A stretch of 64,000 nucleotides of DNA, from assembly GCA_022606425.2 (NCBI GenBank), contig JAHDVF020000840.1, positions 372,001 to 436,000 of the forward strand, given 5' to 3'. The stretch is from Lepidostoma basale. Taxonomy: Eukaryota; Arthropoda; Insecta; Trichoptera; Lepidostomatidae. Positions 56,190 through 64,000 of the stretch are shown piece by piece. The notes beneath the pieces were generated by a model, which was not told the DNA's origin, did not search any database, and saw nothing but the letters and a program-made list of their open reading frames with translations. A program made the translations under genes and the position numbers. The stretch's first letter is position 1; each line of letters opens with the position of its first letter.

Positions 56190-56426
56190 ATATATATTTT
56201 TTCTTGTAAACAACAGGTCGTTTGAACCCAATTACTGTATGCAATTTATTTAAGCTATTATATTGATTCTTATGACATGTGATAGGTAGCCAATCTATCG
56301 CCATTTTATTGTCACGAGAATTCTACAGCAGACCAAAGACAGTGTGACAATCACACTACCTTCGCCGGGAATCGAACAACTTCGATATAGAAGTCAAATC
56401 TATTAGCACTCTGCCACGAAGGTCGA
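56190..56426 (-). mobile_element. tRNA-derived SINE, family S1
   Basis: The minus strand starts GACCTTCGTGGCAGAGTGC (A-box region), then has a damaged B box (GTTCGATTCCCGGCG) with a small deletion next to it. The body has CACACTGTCTTTGGTC, GGCGATAGATTGGCTACC and GGGTTCAAACGACCTG, with an A-rich tail. About 90% like 41755-41996. Confidence 0.85.
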
Positions 56427-56734
56427 CAATTTTGCTTCGGAAAAGTAACAAGACACAGTCCTCAAGAATGCAGATCATGATGATGAAGAAATGGTTTGAG
56501 TTTTTCAAAAATACTATTGTATATATATTACCATATATATAGTATTCATTTACTCAAACATAAGATTACTAACAAATACGAACAAACCACCATGTTACTA
56601 ACAATTCCACTAACATGCTATTTTATGTAGCTGTCACGATACAGGACATGCCTAGTGTGACAACTACAGTCCCAATTTTTTTTTCATCAAATTAATGTAT
56701 ATACTCGTACATTTAGCCCCATCATAAAACAACT
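56427..56734. other. Repeat relic, no gene
   Basis: 56575-56690 (CCACCATGTTACTAACA, GATACAGGACATGCCTAG) matches 11320-11430. Otherwise AT-rich. Confidence 0.5.
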
Positions 56735-56822
56735 ACCAAATCGCGTTCCAACAATGTAAGAGGAATAGCTATTGGAGCTGAACCTCTGTAAGCCAGAAGA
56801 TCTAGGTCCAAATCCAAGTCCA
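56735..56822 (+). pseudogene. Jockey LINE 3' UTR fragment
   Basis: AAATCGCGTTCCAACAATG, GTAAGAGGAATAGCTATTGG, AGCTGAACCTCTGTAAGCC and GTCCAAATCCAAGTCCA match 21075-21170. An extreme 5' truncation of the element at 17539-21170. Confidence 0.85.
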
Positions 56823-57654
56823 TGTTTAAGTAAAATAAAACAAAATAAATTCATTACGCGAAAACCGTTTAGCGAATTGTCATATTTTATAAAGCAAGGT
56901 CCATGCAGTACTCACGTACCATTATTATTTAATCCTAATAGTTTAATTCGGAGTAATAGAGAGTCTGTTGCTTCCGCGTGATTATCGCAATTGCTCAATT
57001 GTTAATCCGATACGTCAGCTGTCATTTTACTATCCACTTAGCCAGGCCTCTCCGACTCAGGTCCTGCGGTCATTAATTTAAAGCTATTATTATTGGTCTT
57101 GATAAGAAATTTAGCGAATCTATGAGTTTGTATTTGACATCAACTTTTGTGATTGTGAAAGCATTTGAATAGTTTTTTAATGAACTTGTTCTTCGTAATG
57201 TCAGGTCTCTTCGACATTGAGAGTTGGCACCTCAGTCTTTGGCAGCTCGAAACAGCATCTCAACACTCCCTAAATCAGTCCATGTAATGAATGAGATACA
57301 TACGATAAGAAGTATTGTATAATTTTTTTATTAGTTTATTGTATAGAAGTGCCATTTTCCCTTGTTAGCATATTATATAAAGAAATATATTAATAAGGGC
57401 ATTTCATCAATATTAAATACTTAGATTTAATTATCGTTAAATTGTTAAAGTTGTTAAAGAAACAATAACACAAATGACAGTTGTTGTGTACAAAAGGTCT
57501 AATAAAAACACGAATTATTTTTAAATACTTTAGTATGAGTAGAGAATTACGTAGAAAGATTAACATAGTCTTATAATAAATAGGTAATCCATTATTTTGG
57601 CGGAAACACGATATTTCAACATTATTAATTTTTAATTAAAACACGATCTTACTA
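56823..57654. other. No gene recognised
   Basis: AT-rich. 57000-57070 is of mixed composition (CAGGCCTCTCCGACTCAGG), unassigned. Confidence 0.4.
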
Positions 57655-57738
57655 ACTAATCATCACGCCGTCTCCCCGGAGGGATAGGTAGAAAAAATGG
57701 ACTGCCACACGATACGGCACTCCTGCCTTAAACATGTA

Positions 57739-59057
57739 CGAGGTCTGTTCAAAAAGTATCGCGAATTTTATATTTTTTCAAAAAGTATTTATTTATTCAT
57801 GAATATCTATTTTGTCCCCTTCAAAGTAATTCCCCTCGGATATAATACATTTATGCCAACGTTTTTTCCAATCCTCGAAGCACTTTAAAAATCATTTTTT
57901 GTGATCTTGTTCAGCTCCTCCTTCGATGCCGTCTTTATCTCCTCAATCGTGGCGTAGCGTCGTCCTTTCATGGGCCTCTTCAGTTTTGGAAACAGAAAAA
58001 AGTCACAGGGGGCCAGGTCTGGGGAATACGGTGGCTGCGGCACCATTACTGTGTTGTTTTTGGCCAAATATTCGCGCACAAGCAACGATGTGTGAGCAGG
58101 GGCGTTATCATGGTGCAAAAGCCAGTTTTTGTTCTTCCACAAATCCGGGCGTTTCTGGCGGATTGTTTCGCGCAAATTGCGCATAACTTGCAGGTAATAT
58201 TCCTTATTGACCGTACTACCCTGTGGCAAGAACTCATGATGCACCACGCCCCTGCAATTGAAGAAAACTGTGAGCAAAACCTTCACGTTCGACCGAACTT
58301 GGCGCGCTTTTTTGGTCTTGGCTCATGCGGCAGCTTCCATTGGGATGATTGAGCTTTGGTTTCCACGTCATAACCATAAACCCATGATTCGTCACCAGTT
58401 ATGACCCTCTGGAGCACATTTGGGTCGTCACGGACCGAGTCCAACATCTCCCGAGCAATGTTAACGCGATGCTGTTTTTGGTCGAAATTGAGCAATTTTG
58501 GCACGAATTTCGCGGCGACCCGACTCATGCCCAAATCATTGGTTAAAATCGAATGGCACGAGCCAATCGATATGTTTAGGTCCTCAGCAACTTCTAACGG
58601 TGATTCGACGATTGGCTAATACTATTTTCTTCACTTTATCAATGTTTTCGTCTGTTGTTGACGTGCTCGGGCGTCCGGCACGCTCTTCGTCGTTCATATC
58701 TTCTCGGCCCTCTGAGAACATTTTTGTACCACCGATAAACGTTGCTTTGGTCCAAGGTAGCTTCACCATATGCCACAGTCAACATTCGAAATGCGTCCGC
58801 GCACTTTATTTTGTTTTTCACACAAAATTTGATACAGATTCTTTGATCCATTTTTTGGAATAGGCAAAAATCGAAGACGAGCCAAACTACATCCAAGCAA
58901 AACAGCTGTCAAAAATTAACTAAACATTCAAAATGGCCGACCTTGTCAGCATAAGTAAGGGACATGAGTACTAACATAACGCTACAAAAAAATCAAAAAT
59001 CAAATATACGTAGCCAGCGGAAATTCAAAATTCGCGATACTTTTTGAACAGACCTCG
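57739..59057 (-). mobile_element. mariner transposon (1,319 bp), intact terminal repeats
   Basis: The outermost 31 bp at each end (beginning CGAGGTCTGTTC) are perfect inverted repeats. TA dinucleotides flank both sides (57737-57738 and 59058-59059). The length is standard for mariner. The transposase reads on the minus strand and is broken. A copy with intact ends could in principle be moved by a related transposase. Confidence 0.95.
57793..58851 (-). pseudogene. mariner transposase, DD34D, frameshifted
   Basis: Catalyses cut-and-paste at TA. The start MDQRICIKFCVKNKI is at 58851. The N-terminal helix-turn-helix region (CADAFRMLTVAYGEATLDQS) shifts frame near 58725, continuing EGREDMNDEERAGRPSTSTT. 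It shifts again near 58592 (ITVRSC-stop, then EVAEDLNISIGSCHSIL). The catalytic part has VITGDESWVYGYD (first D) and, after a third shift near 58284, WLLHHDNAPAHTS (second D) and YSPDLAPCDFFLF (third D, 34 residues on: DD34D). A fourth shift near 57886 precedes CFEDWKKRWHKCI. About 350 codons in total, normal for mariner. The catalytic triad is preserved but the reading frame is not. Confidence 0.95.
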
Positions 59058-59294
59058 TATACTGTTTGTAATGTCTTTTGAGTAAATAAAAAAAAATGAA
59101 AAATTCTTCTCTTTTCGCCCCCGCGCGAGACGCGGTGTGATGGGTTGCGAACCTCATCGCCACCAATAAGCATCTCCCGCGCACACTTCGATCGTGCAAT
59201 GTCCATAAAATAAATCTAAAACAAATAATATTAAATACAATGATATCAAATAAAACAACAAAATAAAAATAATATAACACATTATATAATATCA

Positions 59295-59467
59295 CAATTG
59301 ATTTAATTTCTATTAAATTGTCGCGACAGCTGTTTTGCTATACAATGTAAGCATCATCAGTTGTTACAATCAACTCCTTCCATATTCAGTTGATTGTAAC
59401 ACTTGATGATGCTAACATTGGTTAGGGAAACAGCTGTCGCGACAATTTCATATAAATTGAATCATTT
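59295..59467. repeat. Foldback family H5 with hammerhead-like arms
   Basis: Arms AAATTGTCGCGACAGCTGTTT and its complement. The minus strand (59325-59360) has CTGATGA, a GCT..AGC stem, then AAAACAGCTGTC. The plus strand (59403-59438) has TTGATGA, CTAAC/GTTAG, then GAAACAGCTGTC. ACAGCTGT is self-complementary. Confidence 0.75.
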
Positions 59468-59807
59468 ATGATATTATATAACAGTCTTTTAATTGAACAG
59501 TTCATAATTAATAGAGACTCATGGTGAGTAAACGTTGGACAGCCCTGCACTTGGCCGTGGTGGAGGGGCAAGATAACGGTGTTTATTTAATCTGCGTAAC
59601 AAATAATAACAAGTGAACCATTATTCAATTATTATACAATTCTCTAACTGATATTATCCCCGCTGAACATCTTGGGTCGCCACTAGGAAGATTTAAAACG
59701 ACGTCATTTGTGCGATCTGCAAGGCAAATTTGATCTAAATGCACGGGACCAACGGAAGCAATTAACCACACATAATACCACAATGCCTCAAGATTAAAGT
59801 ATTTTTC
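59468..59807. other. No gene recognised
   Basis: No domain or repeat identified in this stretch. Confidence 0.4.
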
Positions 59808-60530
59808 AATCAATCAATCAAAACAGTTTATTTTCTCAAAAGATATTACAAACAACAATTATAGTTTAAGGCATCTATTGAGAACAGGTAAAACATAAAA
59901 AAATATATAATACCAGGAACGCATGAGAGATGGTTTGACATTAAGAATACATAATACTCTCCAAAGTCAAGAGTATTTTTGTCTTCTGAACGTACTTTCG
60001 TGATGGGAGGATGAAGTTGGGAGAGATGGAGCAAGATTGTTAAGAGTGTCAGATTGGAGGGTCGAAGCGGAGGACAGGAGGAGTTGGAGGCGAAGAATAC
60101 TGGAGGCTAAGGCTCGATATGGGCTGTAGGGCCATCGAAGAAGAAGAAGAAGAAGAAGAACGTACTTTCACGAATATGAAAGAAGTCGATCTCCGAAGCG
60201 ATCAAATTCAGCAGTTTGATTGCTCTCCCCACCGGCATCACCAGAGGCAGGTTGGATCTGCATGCTGGGAGACAAAACAGCCTGTGCTGACGCTGTCGAA
60301 GATAGCCATCCGGAACATAAATACGAATGGCATTCTCAAAGAATCCCTTGATGAGTCTGAAGAAATGGGTAAGTGTGCATCCATCCCTCCTTACCTGCAA
60401 ACTATTGGTCCCCAGCATGCCCAAGAGGAATGCAGTGGGATAAAGCCACGGATAGCTACCAAACTCTCTCATGTAGAGATATCTCAGAGATCTATTCTGA
60501 ACCCTGATGATGTTAAAGGAAGACAAAAAT
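59808..60530 (-). pseudogene. LINE 3' end, family N6, with nested LINE fragment
   Basis: The minus strand from 60526: NIIRVQNRSLRYLYMREFGS, YPTAFLLGMLGTNSLQVRRD, LTHFFRLIKGFFENAIRIYV, HRLFCLPACRSNLPLVMPVG and RAIKLLNLIASEIDFF. This is the C-terminal RI.NRFLR.LY....Y and R....LPR.R.N.....P..R..RLLN.....IDLF pattern of CR1/L2-like LINEs. It is followed by a 3' UTR and (TTGA)n tail at 59808-59820. The coding end is uninterrupted for about 115 codons. A 158-bp insert (60000-60157) splits the UTR. Confidence 0.8.
60000..60157 (+). mobile_element. LINE 3' fragment (family N7) nested in the N6 LINE
   Basis: A duplication GAACGTACTTTC (59988-59999 and 60158-60169) brackets a 5'-truncated insert: GATGGGAGGATGAAGTTGGG, DWRVEAEDRRSWRRRILEAK and RYGL-stop, then (GAA)n. 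The uninterrupted site exists at 35632-35650. Confidence 0.8.
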
Positions 60531-60539
60531 AGAAGAATA

Positions 60540-60710
60540 CATGGCAGGATTTAATATAAAAAAATTTAAATGTCAGCTACGTGAGAATATGAAGAAATTA
60601 AGGTGCGTATATGATACGATGTATGAATGTTAAAGAACGAGAGAAGTATGTCAGGAAAAACACTTTGGTCGATCACCGTTTCGGTGAGACGGCATGGTGG
60701 CTACTCATGT
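60540..60710 (+). pseudogene. GTTA-family LINE 3' relic
   Basis: AATGTCAGCTACGTGAG, GATACGATGTATGAATG, GAGAGAAGTATGTCAGGAAA and CGGTGAGACGGCATGGTGG. A decayed terminal block without tail repeats. Confidence 0.65.
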
Positions 60711-60856
60711 TTACAGGAGATATTGAAGGATTAGATCTATAACAAAAATCGTTCTTCCAATTATTATAATACAAAGAACATGAATTTCTTCCATGTCTAA
60801 TACTCCATTTCTATAGCAATTATATTGGAGTGGAACCATCACAATTTAATTAAGAT

Positions 60857-61381
60857 AACTAACTAACTAACTGACCATCACGCCGTCTCCCCGGAGGGGT
60901 AGGCAGAAAGAATGGAACGCCACTGTTCTGACTGTCTCTCGATTCCTCTACATTCATACATCTTGCCATGCACGCACGTCGATTTTTCCGACTCCTCACG
61001 TGACCGACATTCAATATTTGATTGATTTGATCGTGCCACGTTTTCCTCGGTCTTCCTCTATTTCTAGCTCCGTTCACGCGTTTACATATACTTTCTTTAC
61101 CATTCTGTCTTCACTAATTCTTTCCATGTGTCCAAACCATCTTAAAGACCCTTTCCTTATTTTGTTCATAACACTTTCATTCGCACCACATTCACTTCTT
61201 ATACTTGCATTTGTCACTCTATCATATACAGATTTGTAACACATTCGTCTTAGAGATCTCATTTCTACTGCATTTATTCTACTTTCATCCTTCTTTTGCC
61301 AGTTCCATGCTTCACTTCCATACATAAGGGTCGGCACAAGAACACCATTGTGCACTGCCATCTTAGCTTTTTTGGATAGGC
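60857..61381 (-). mobile_element. GTTA-family LINE, 5'-truncated, with target duplication
   Basis: TTAATTAAGAT (11 bp) at 60846-60856 and 61382-61392. The coding region reads MAVHNGVLVPTLMYGSEAWN, AVEMRSLRRMCYKSVYD and HMERISEDRMVKKVYVN. A frameshift near 61075 leads into NRGRPRKTWHDQINQI and NRRACMARCMNVEESRD. The tail is GTTA (CTAA at 60857-60870). Confidence 0.88.
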
Positions 61382-61392
61382 TTAATTAAGAT

Positions 61393-62002
61393 GTTAAACT
61401 TATTTCGCTCGAAAACGCGTAAGTTATAAAAAGGAATTAAGGTAACCGAACAATAACGATTTAGGCCGTATTCACAGAGCTGCGAAGTAATAAGCTGTCG
61501 GATGTTTTATTGCCGCTGTGTGTAACGATGTTTTGTTTAGTGGCGCATTCCGGCGGTCGTTGCGGCCGTTTTGTATTAAAGCCGGCATTAAATACCACCG
61601 CATGCGGTGCGAATGGGCCTTAATGACGAGTACGTGCCGGTAACTCGGAATAAGCGTGAAATTGTATTGGAAAATAAACGTTCTATTCGAATTTTCAAAG
61701 CGTTCGTTTTTTAAATATGCGTTGATTGTTTTGCCGACACGATACACCAGTCATCGGTCGGCAATGCCAGATGGTGGGGGGTGATTTACATAGCAATCGT
61801 AAAACTGTATGAATAATTAATACATTTGATATTGGTTCAGACTAATTGACTGATTGGAGCATTTAACTTGTCACATATACCAAACAATTTTCTGCTTTGC
61901 ACTGGCTACATTTAATCTTCTTTTTAAACATGTTTTTTTTTAATAGAATTCACATGTGCTATATTTTAATGTTAAACATAATTAATCTTTTTTAAGATAA
62001 TC
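61393..62002. other. Unassigned; less AT-rich segment
   Basis: 61465-61790 is richer in GC and CpG (GGCGGTCGTTGCGGCCGTTT) than its surroundings but has no recognisable ORF or repeat. Confidence 0.35.
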
Positions 62003-62345
62003 GAATTATTTAACTGAAATCTCTTGATGGAAGTTCATTTTAAATAATAATTAAATAAAACGATGTCTTACTCCGGTATTGATTAAAATCCATTATTCTG
62101 TAAAATAAATCTATTCAAATAACGTTAATACCAATATTTAAATTCATTAAATTTAACATAACTATTTTCATATTATTCTTGTATAGATTCATATTTGCCA
62201 CCCCCGACCTATGTGAACATAAGGAAGAGAATGAATGGCAGTGTCACCAGTCTGTCGATGCCAGGGAGCCTGGCGAAACCGGTCGCTGTCGAAATAGAGA
62301 CAAATATGGAAGTAGTTATAAAAAACATAGTTTTATTTAATTATT
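62003..62345 (+). repeat. Family Q, short copy
   Basis: Begins with ACTGAAATCTCTTGATGGAA and TTTTAAATAATAATTAAATA, ends with GGAAGTAGTT and ACATAGTTTTATTTAATTAT. The ends are inverted over about 28 bp. The interior (TAATACCAATATTTAAATTC, GCCACCCCCGACCTATG) matches 38585-38680. Confidence 0.75.
62248..62288 (+). other. Hammerhead-like motif with three helices
   Basis: CAGT/GCTG helix I, core CTGTCGA, GCCAG/CTGGC-type helix II, GAAAC-CG-GTC. Same as 38702-38742. Confidence 0.5.
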
Positions 62346-62434
62346 ATAATCAATGATAACATGAGAATTCAAAAAGTTTACAAATCTTTTTTTTTTGTTT
62401 AAAGTCTAACGCCAAAGATTTAAATCAATGATAT

Positions 62435-62575
62435 TAGAATTTATTTTACAATCTTCAATATGAGCAGAAAATAGCTCATTATTATGAAGAAGGAATCTGG
62501 TCATGTGCAGGCTCGAACCAAAGTCCCCCTGGATCAGGAGCCAAGCGTTCTATTCCCGAGACCACTACCCGATTT
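62435..62575 (-). mobile_element. tRNA-like SINE, family S2, best head
   Basis: The minus strand: ATCGGGTAGTGGTCTCGGG (A-box-like GGTAGTGG), GGCTCCTGATCCAGGGGGAC, TTGGTTCGAGCCTG (B-box-like), then CACATGACCAGATTCC and CTCATATTGAAGATTG. A tRNA origin is inferred from the boxes. Confidence 0.65.
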
Positions 62576-62612
62576 TATGAGTAACATATTTCGCCTTTCT
62601 AGGGCATTGTCA
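62576..62612 (-). repeat. H2 foldback relic
   Basis: The minus strand TTTGACAATGCCCTAGAAAGG then CGAAATATGTTACTC corresponds to the H2 hairpin module. Confidence 0.6.
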
Positions 62613-62700
62613 AATCCAGAAAAAAATAATTTTGTTATTTGAAATTTCGTGGTAGAAGCTCATTGTAATTAATGAAAATAACACTTATTGGTAAAAAAAA

Positions 62701-62830
62701 ACTCACTCCACTAATATTTGTATCTTCGACTGGTTTCGGCAGCTCGCTGCCATCTTCTGATGTGAAGTTCTGGTGTGTGCGCATCCCAGAAGATGGCAGC
62801 GAGGTGCGGAAACCGGTATCAATCATAAAC
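62701..62830. repeat. Foldback family H4, copy 2
   Basis: Arms TCTTCGACTGGTTTCGGCAG.. and ..GGTGCGGAAACCGGTATCA surround GCTGCCATCTTCTGATG / CCCAGAAGATGGCAGC. Both arms hold the stem and GAAAC-NN-GT signature. Confidence 0.75.
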
Positions 62831-63031
62831 CTTTTTATCATTTTTTTATTTTTATTTTCGTTTAATGCAGAAAATTAAAAAAAATCTATTTATTTACATA
62901 ACAAACAAGAGATAAGAATTTAGTTTAGGTGTAAGGATAATCATTTTATTATTATTCAATTAAAAAAAAATTCGTTGTATTTTAGCTACAATCCATGCAT
63001 GGTTAATAAATAGCACGTAAATGTTCATATA

Positions 63032-63212
63032 TGTATTTTGGTATCTTGGAAAAAACCGTGTAGTTCATCTTTCTGGACCAAAGTTTCGGAGATCGTTGCA
63101 GTCTCCATATTCACTGAGGTTATATGATATAACCGATCAACGATCTCCGAAACGTCGGTCCAGTAAGGAGCTACACGTATTTTCCCAAGATCCCAAAATA
63201 CATATTTCAACT
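63032..63212. repeat. Foldback family H3, copy 2
   Basis: Arms share TGTATTTTGGTATCTTGG / CCAAGATCCCAAAATACA, GGACCAAAGTTTCGGAGATC / GATCTCCGAAACGTCGGTCC, and the GATCGTTG element. The centre is TTATATGATATAA. Same family as 23690-23930. Confidence 0.8.
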
Positions 63213-63467
63213 AACCGTGAAAATCTACGCGATTACAAGTAAATGTTATTACTAATTATAAGGGCTGTAAATGTGCTATTTATAGTTTCACATCCTTATT
63301 ATATTTTTGTAAATCCGCTTAGTATTCAAATGAGTCACAAAAATAATTTTCGTTTGTTATTTTTCATTTTTGTTTAACTGAAAATAAATAAATAAATATT
63401 CGCGGGAATTTGCCTGCAACCAATGTGTTAATAATATCAAAATGTGAATCTCTTCAAAGCTGAGAAT

Positions 63468-63502
63468 TTTCGACCCCAGCATGCCCAAGAGGAATGCAGT
63501 AG
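63468..63502 (-). pseudogene. Tiny N6 LINE coding scrap
   Basis: CCCCAGCATGCCCAAGAGGA is identical to 60411-60430. A 35-bp remnant. Confidence 0.5.
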
Positions 63503-63594
63503 TATATAAACAAGAATATTCTCTTTAAGAATTCACGACCACATAGTTCACATTGAATTTATTATATCAACTCTACATGCTAGACTGAGGTAAT

Positions 63595-63960
63595 AATTTT
63601 CTAGATGAAGAAAGTATGACAGTCTGCAACACTAGCGTGAATGGTGAAGGTCTGGAACAAGTGGATAAGTTTGTATATTTAGGAAGTATGATTACGATGG
63701 GAAGGGGAAAGTGCAGGCAACAAAGTAAATGGTTCATTTCAATGTTTCATCGCGAACAATAGCCTTTCAAAAAAGATAGGATGGTGTACACAGTGAAGCA
63801 TAGAACGGACAAAAGAAGAATAAAAGTATAATAAATGCAATAAAAATGAGATCTCTAAGAAGATGCGGTAAATCTGTATATGAAAGAGTGTCAAATGCGG
63901 AAATCTGTATTTCATACAGTGTTAAATGCAGATATGAGGTGTTTTTTTAGAGGTATACAA
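63595..63960 (+). pseudogene. GTTA-family LINE relic (thumb region)
   Basis: ESMTVCNTSVNGEGLEQVDK, FVYLGSMIT, AGNKVNGSF and EMRSLRRCG-like blocks occur in changing frames with several deletions. A further degenerate internal copy. Confidence 0.65.
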
Positions 63961-64000
63961 TACATATTCAAAATGAAAAAAAAAACACAATACTTTATTA

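Larger units (their letters stand above)
57655..59290 (-). mobile_element. SINE-like retroposon interrupted by a mariner
   Basis: 57655-57738 is its 3' end in minus orientation (CTAACTAATCATCACGCCG, GGACTGCCACACGATACGG, CACTCCTGCCTT). 59058-59290 is the rest (CTTCTCTTTTCGCCCCCGCG, GGGTTGCGAACCTCATCGCC, ACTTCGATCGTGCAATGTCC). Together they align with 27780-28065. The mariner lies between, at a TA. Confidence 0.8.

Overview
The window reads as nuclear DNA of an arthropod, most likely an insect. It is AT-rich and full of decayed non-LTR retrotransposons (LINEs), tRNA-derived SINEs, a mariner, piggyBac-type miniatures and many foldback repeats. No host gene, rRNA or free tRNA gene could be supported. 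There are no bacterial gene runs, ribosome binding sites or CRISPR arrays. Species or order cannot be fixed from the sequence.

Layout. 1-9.3 kb: LINE 3' ends from several families, a TTAA-flanked miniature element nested in a LINE, a palindromic element at 5.7-6.4 kb, and a 360-bp-offset direct repeat at 7.3-7.9 kb. 9.3-17.5 kb: a long (TA)n tract, a second palindromic element (11.6-12.1 kb), a SINE-like repeat (12.6-13.2 kb), foldbacks capped by hammerhead-like motifs (13.6-15.0 kb) and an RT fragment (15.9-16.5 kb). 17.54-21.17 kb: a Jockey-type LINE with its 12-bp target duplication and both ORFs, ORF2 broken by only two frameshifts. 21.2-28.6 kb: more LINE pieces, including the longest copy of the GTTA-tailed family (25.47-26.84 kb) and a 616-bp retroposon that shares that LINE's 3' end (27.78-28.40 kb). 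28.6-45 kb: mostly repeat relics, a GC-rich island at 30.25 kb, a 3-kb interval bounded by 86-bp inverted repeats, and two tRNA SINEs. 45.3-46.7 kb: a 1.2-kb near-perfect palindrome inserted in another repeat. 47-57 kb: LINE tails, a second TTAA-flanked element, GC islands and a third tRNA SINE. 57.7-59.1 kb: a mariner with intact terminal repeats and a frameshifted transposase, nested in a SINE-like repeat. 59.3-64 kb: foldbacks and LINE 3' ends.

How the parts relate. The window is a record of nested insertions. At least nine inserts still have their target duplications: palindromes A-D, the Jockey copy, three GTTA-tailed LINE or SINE-like copies and a LINE-in-LINE insert; the mariner and piggyBac-type elements add TA and TTAA sites. 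Autonomous LINEs appear to have supplied reverse transcriptase to non-autonomous passengers that copy their 3' tails.

Two signals stand out. (1) Many otherwise unrelated foldback repeats share a short module: CTGANGA-like bases, a stem-loop, then GAAAC, two bases and GTC. This resembles the hammerhead ribozyme core with the very short helix III described for Penelope-like retroelements. (2) A palindromic family of about 0.4-1.2 kb has 12-14 bp target duplications, which suggests retroposition rather than cut-and-paste.
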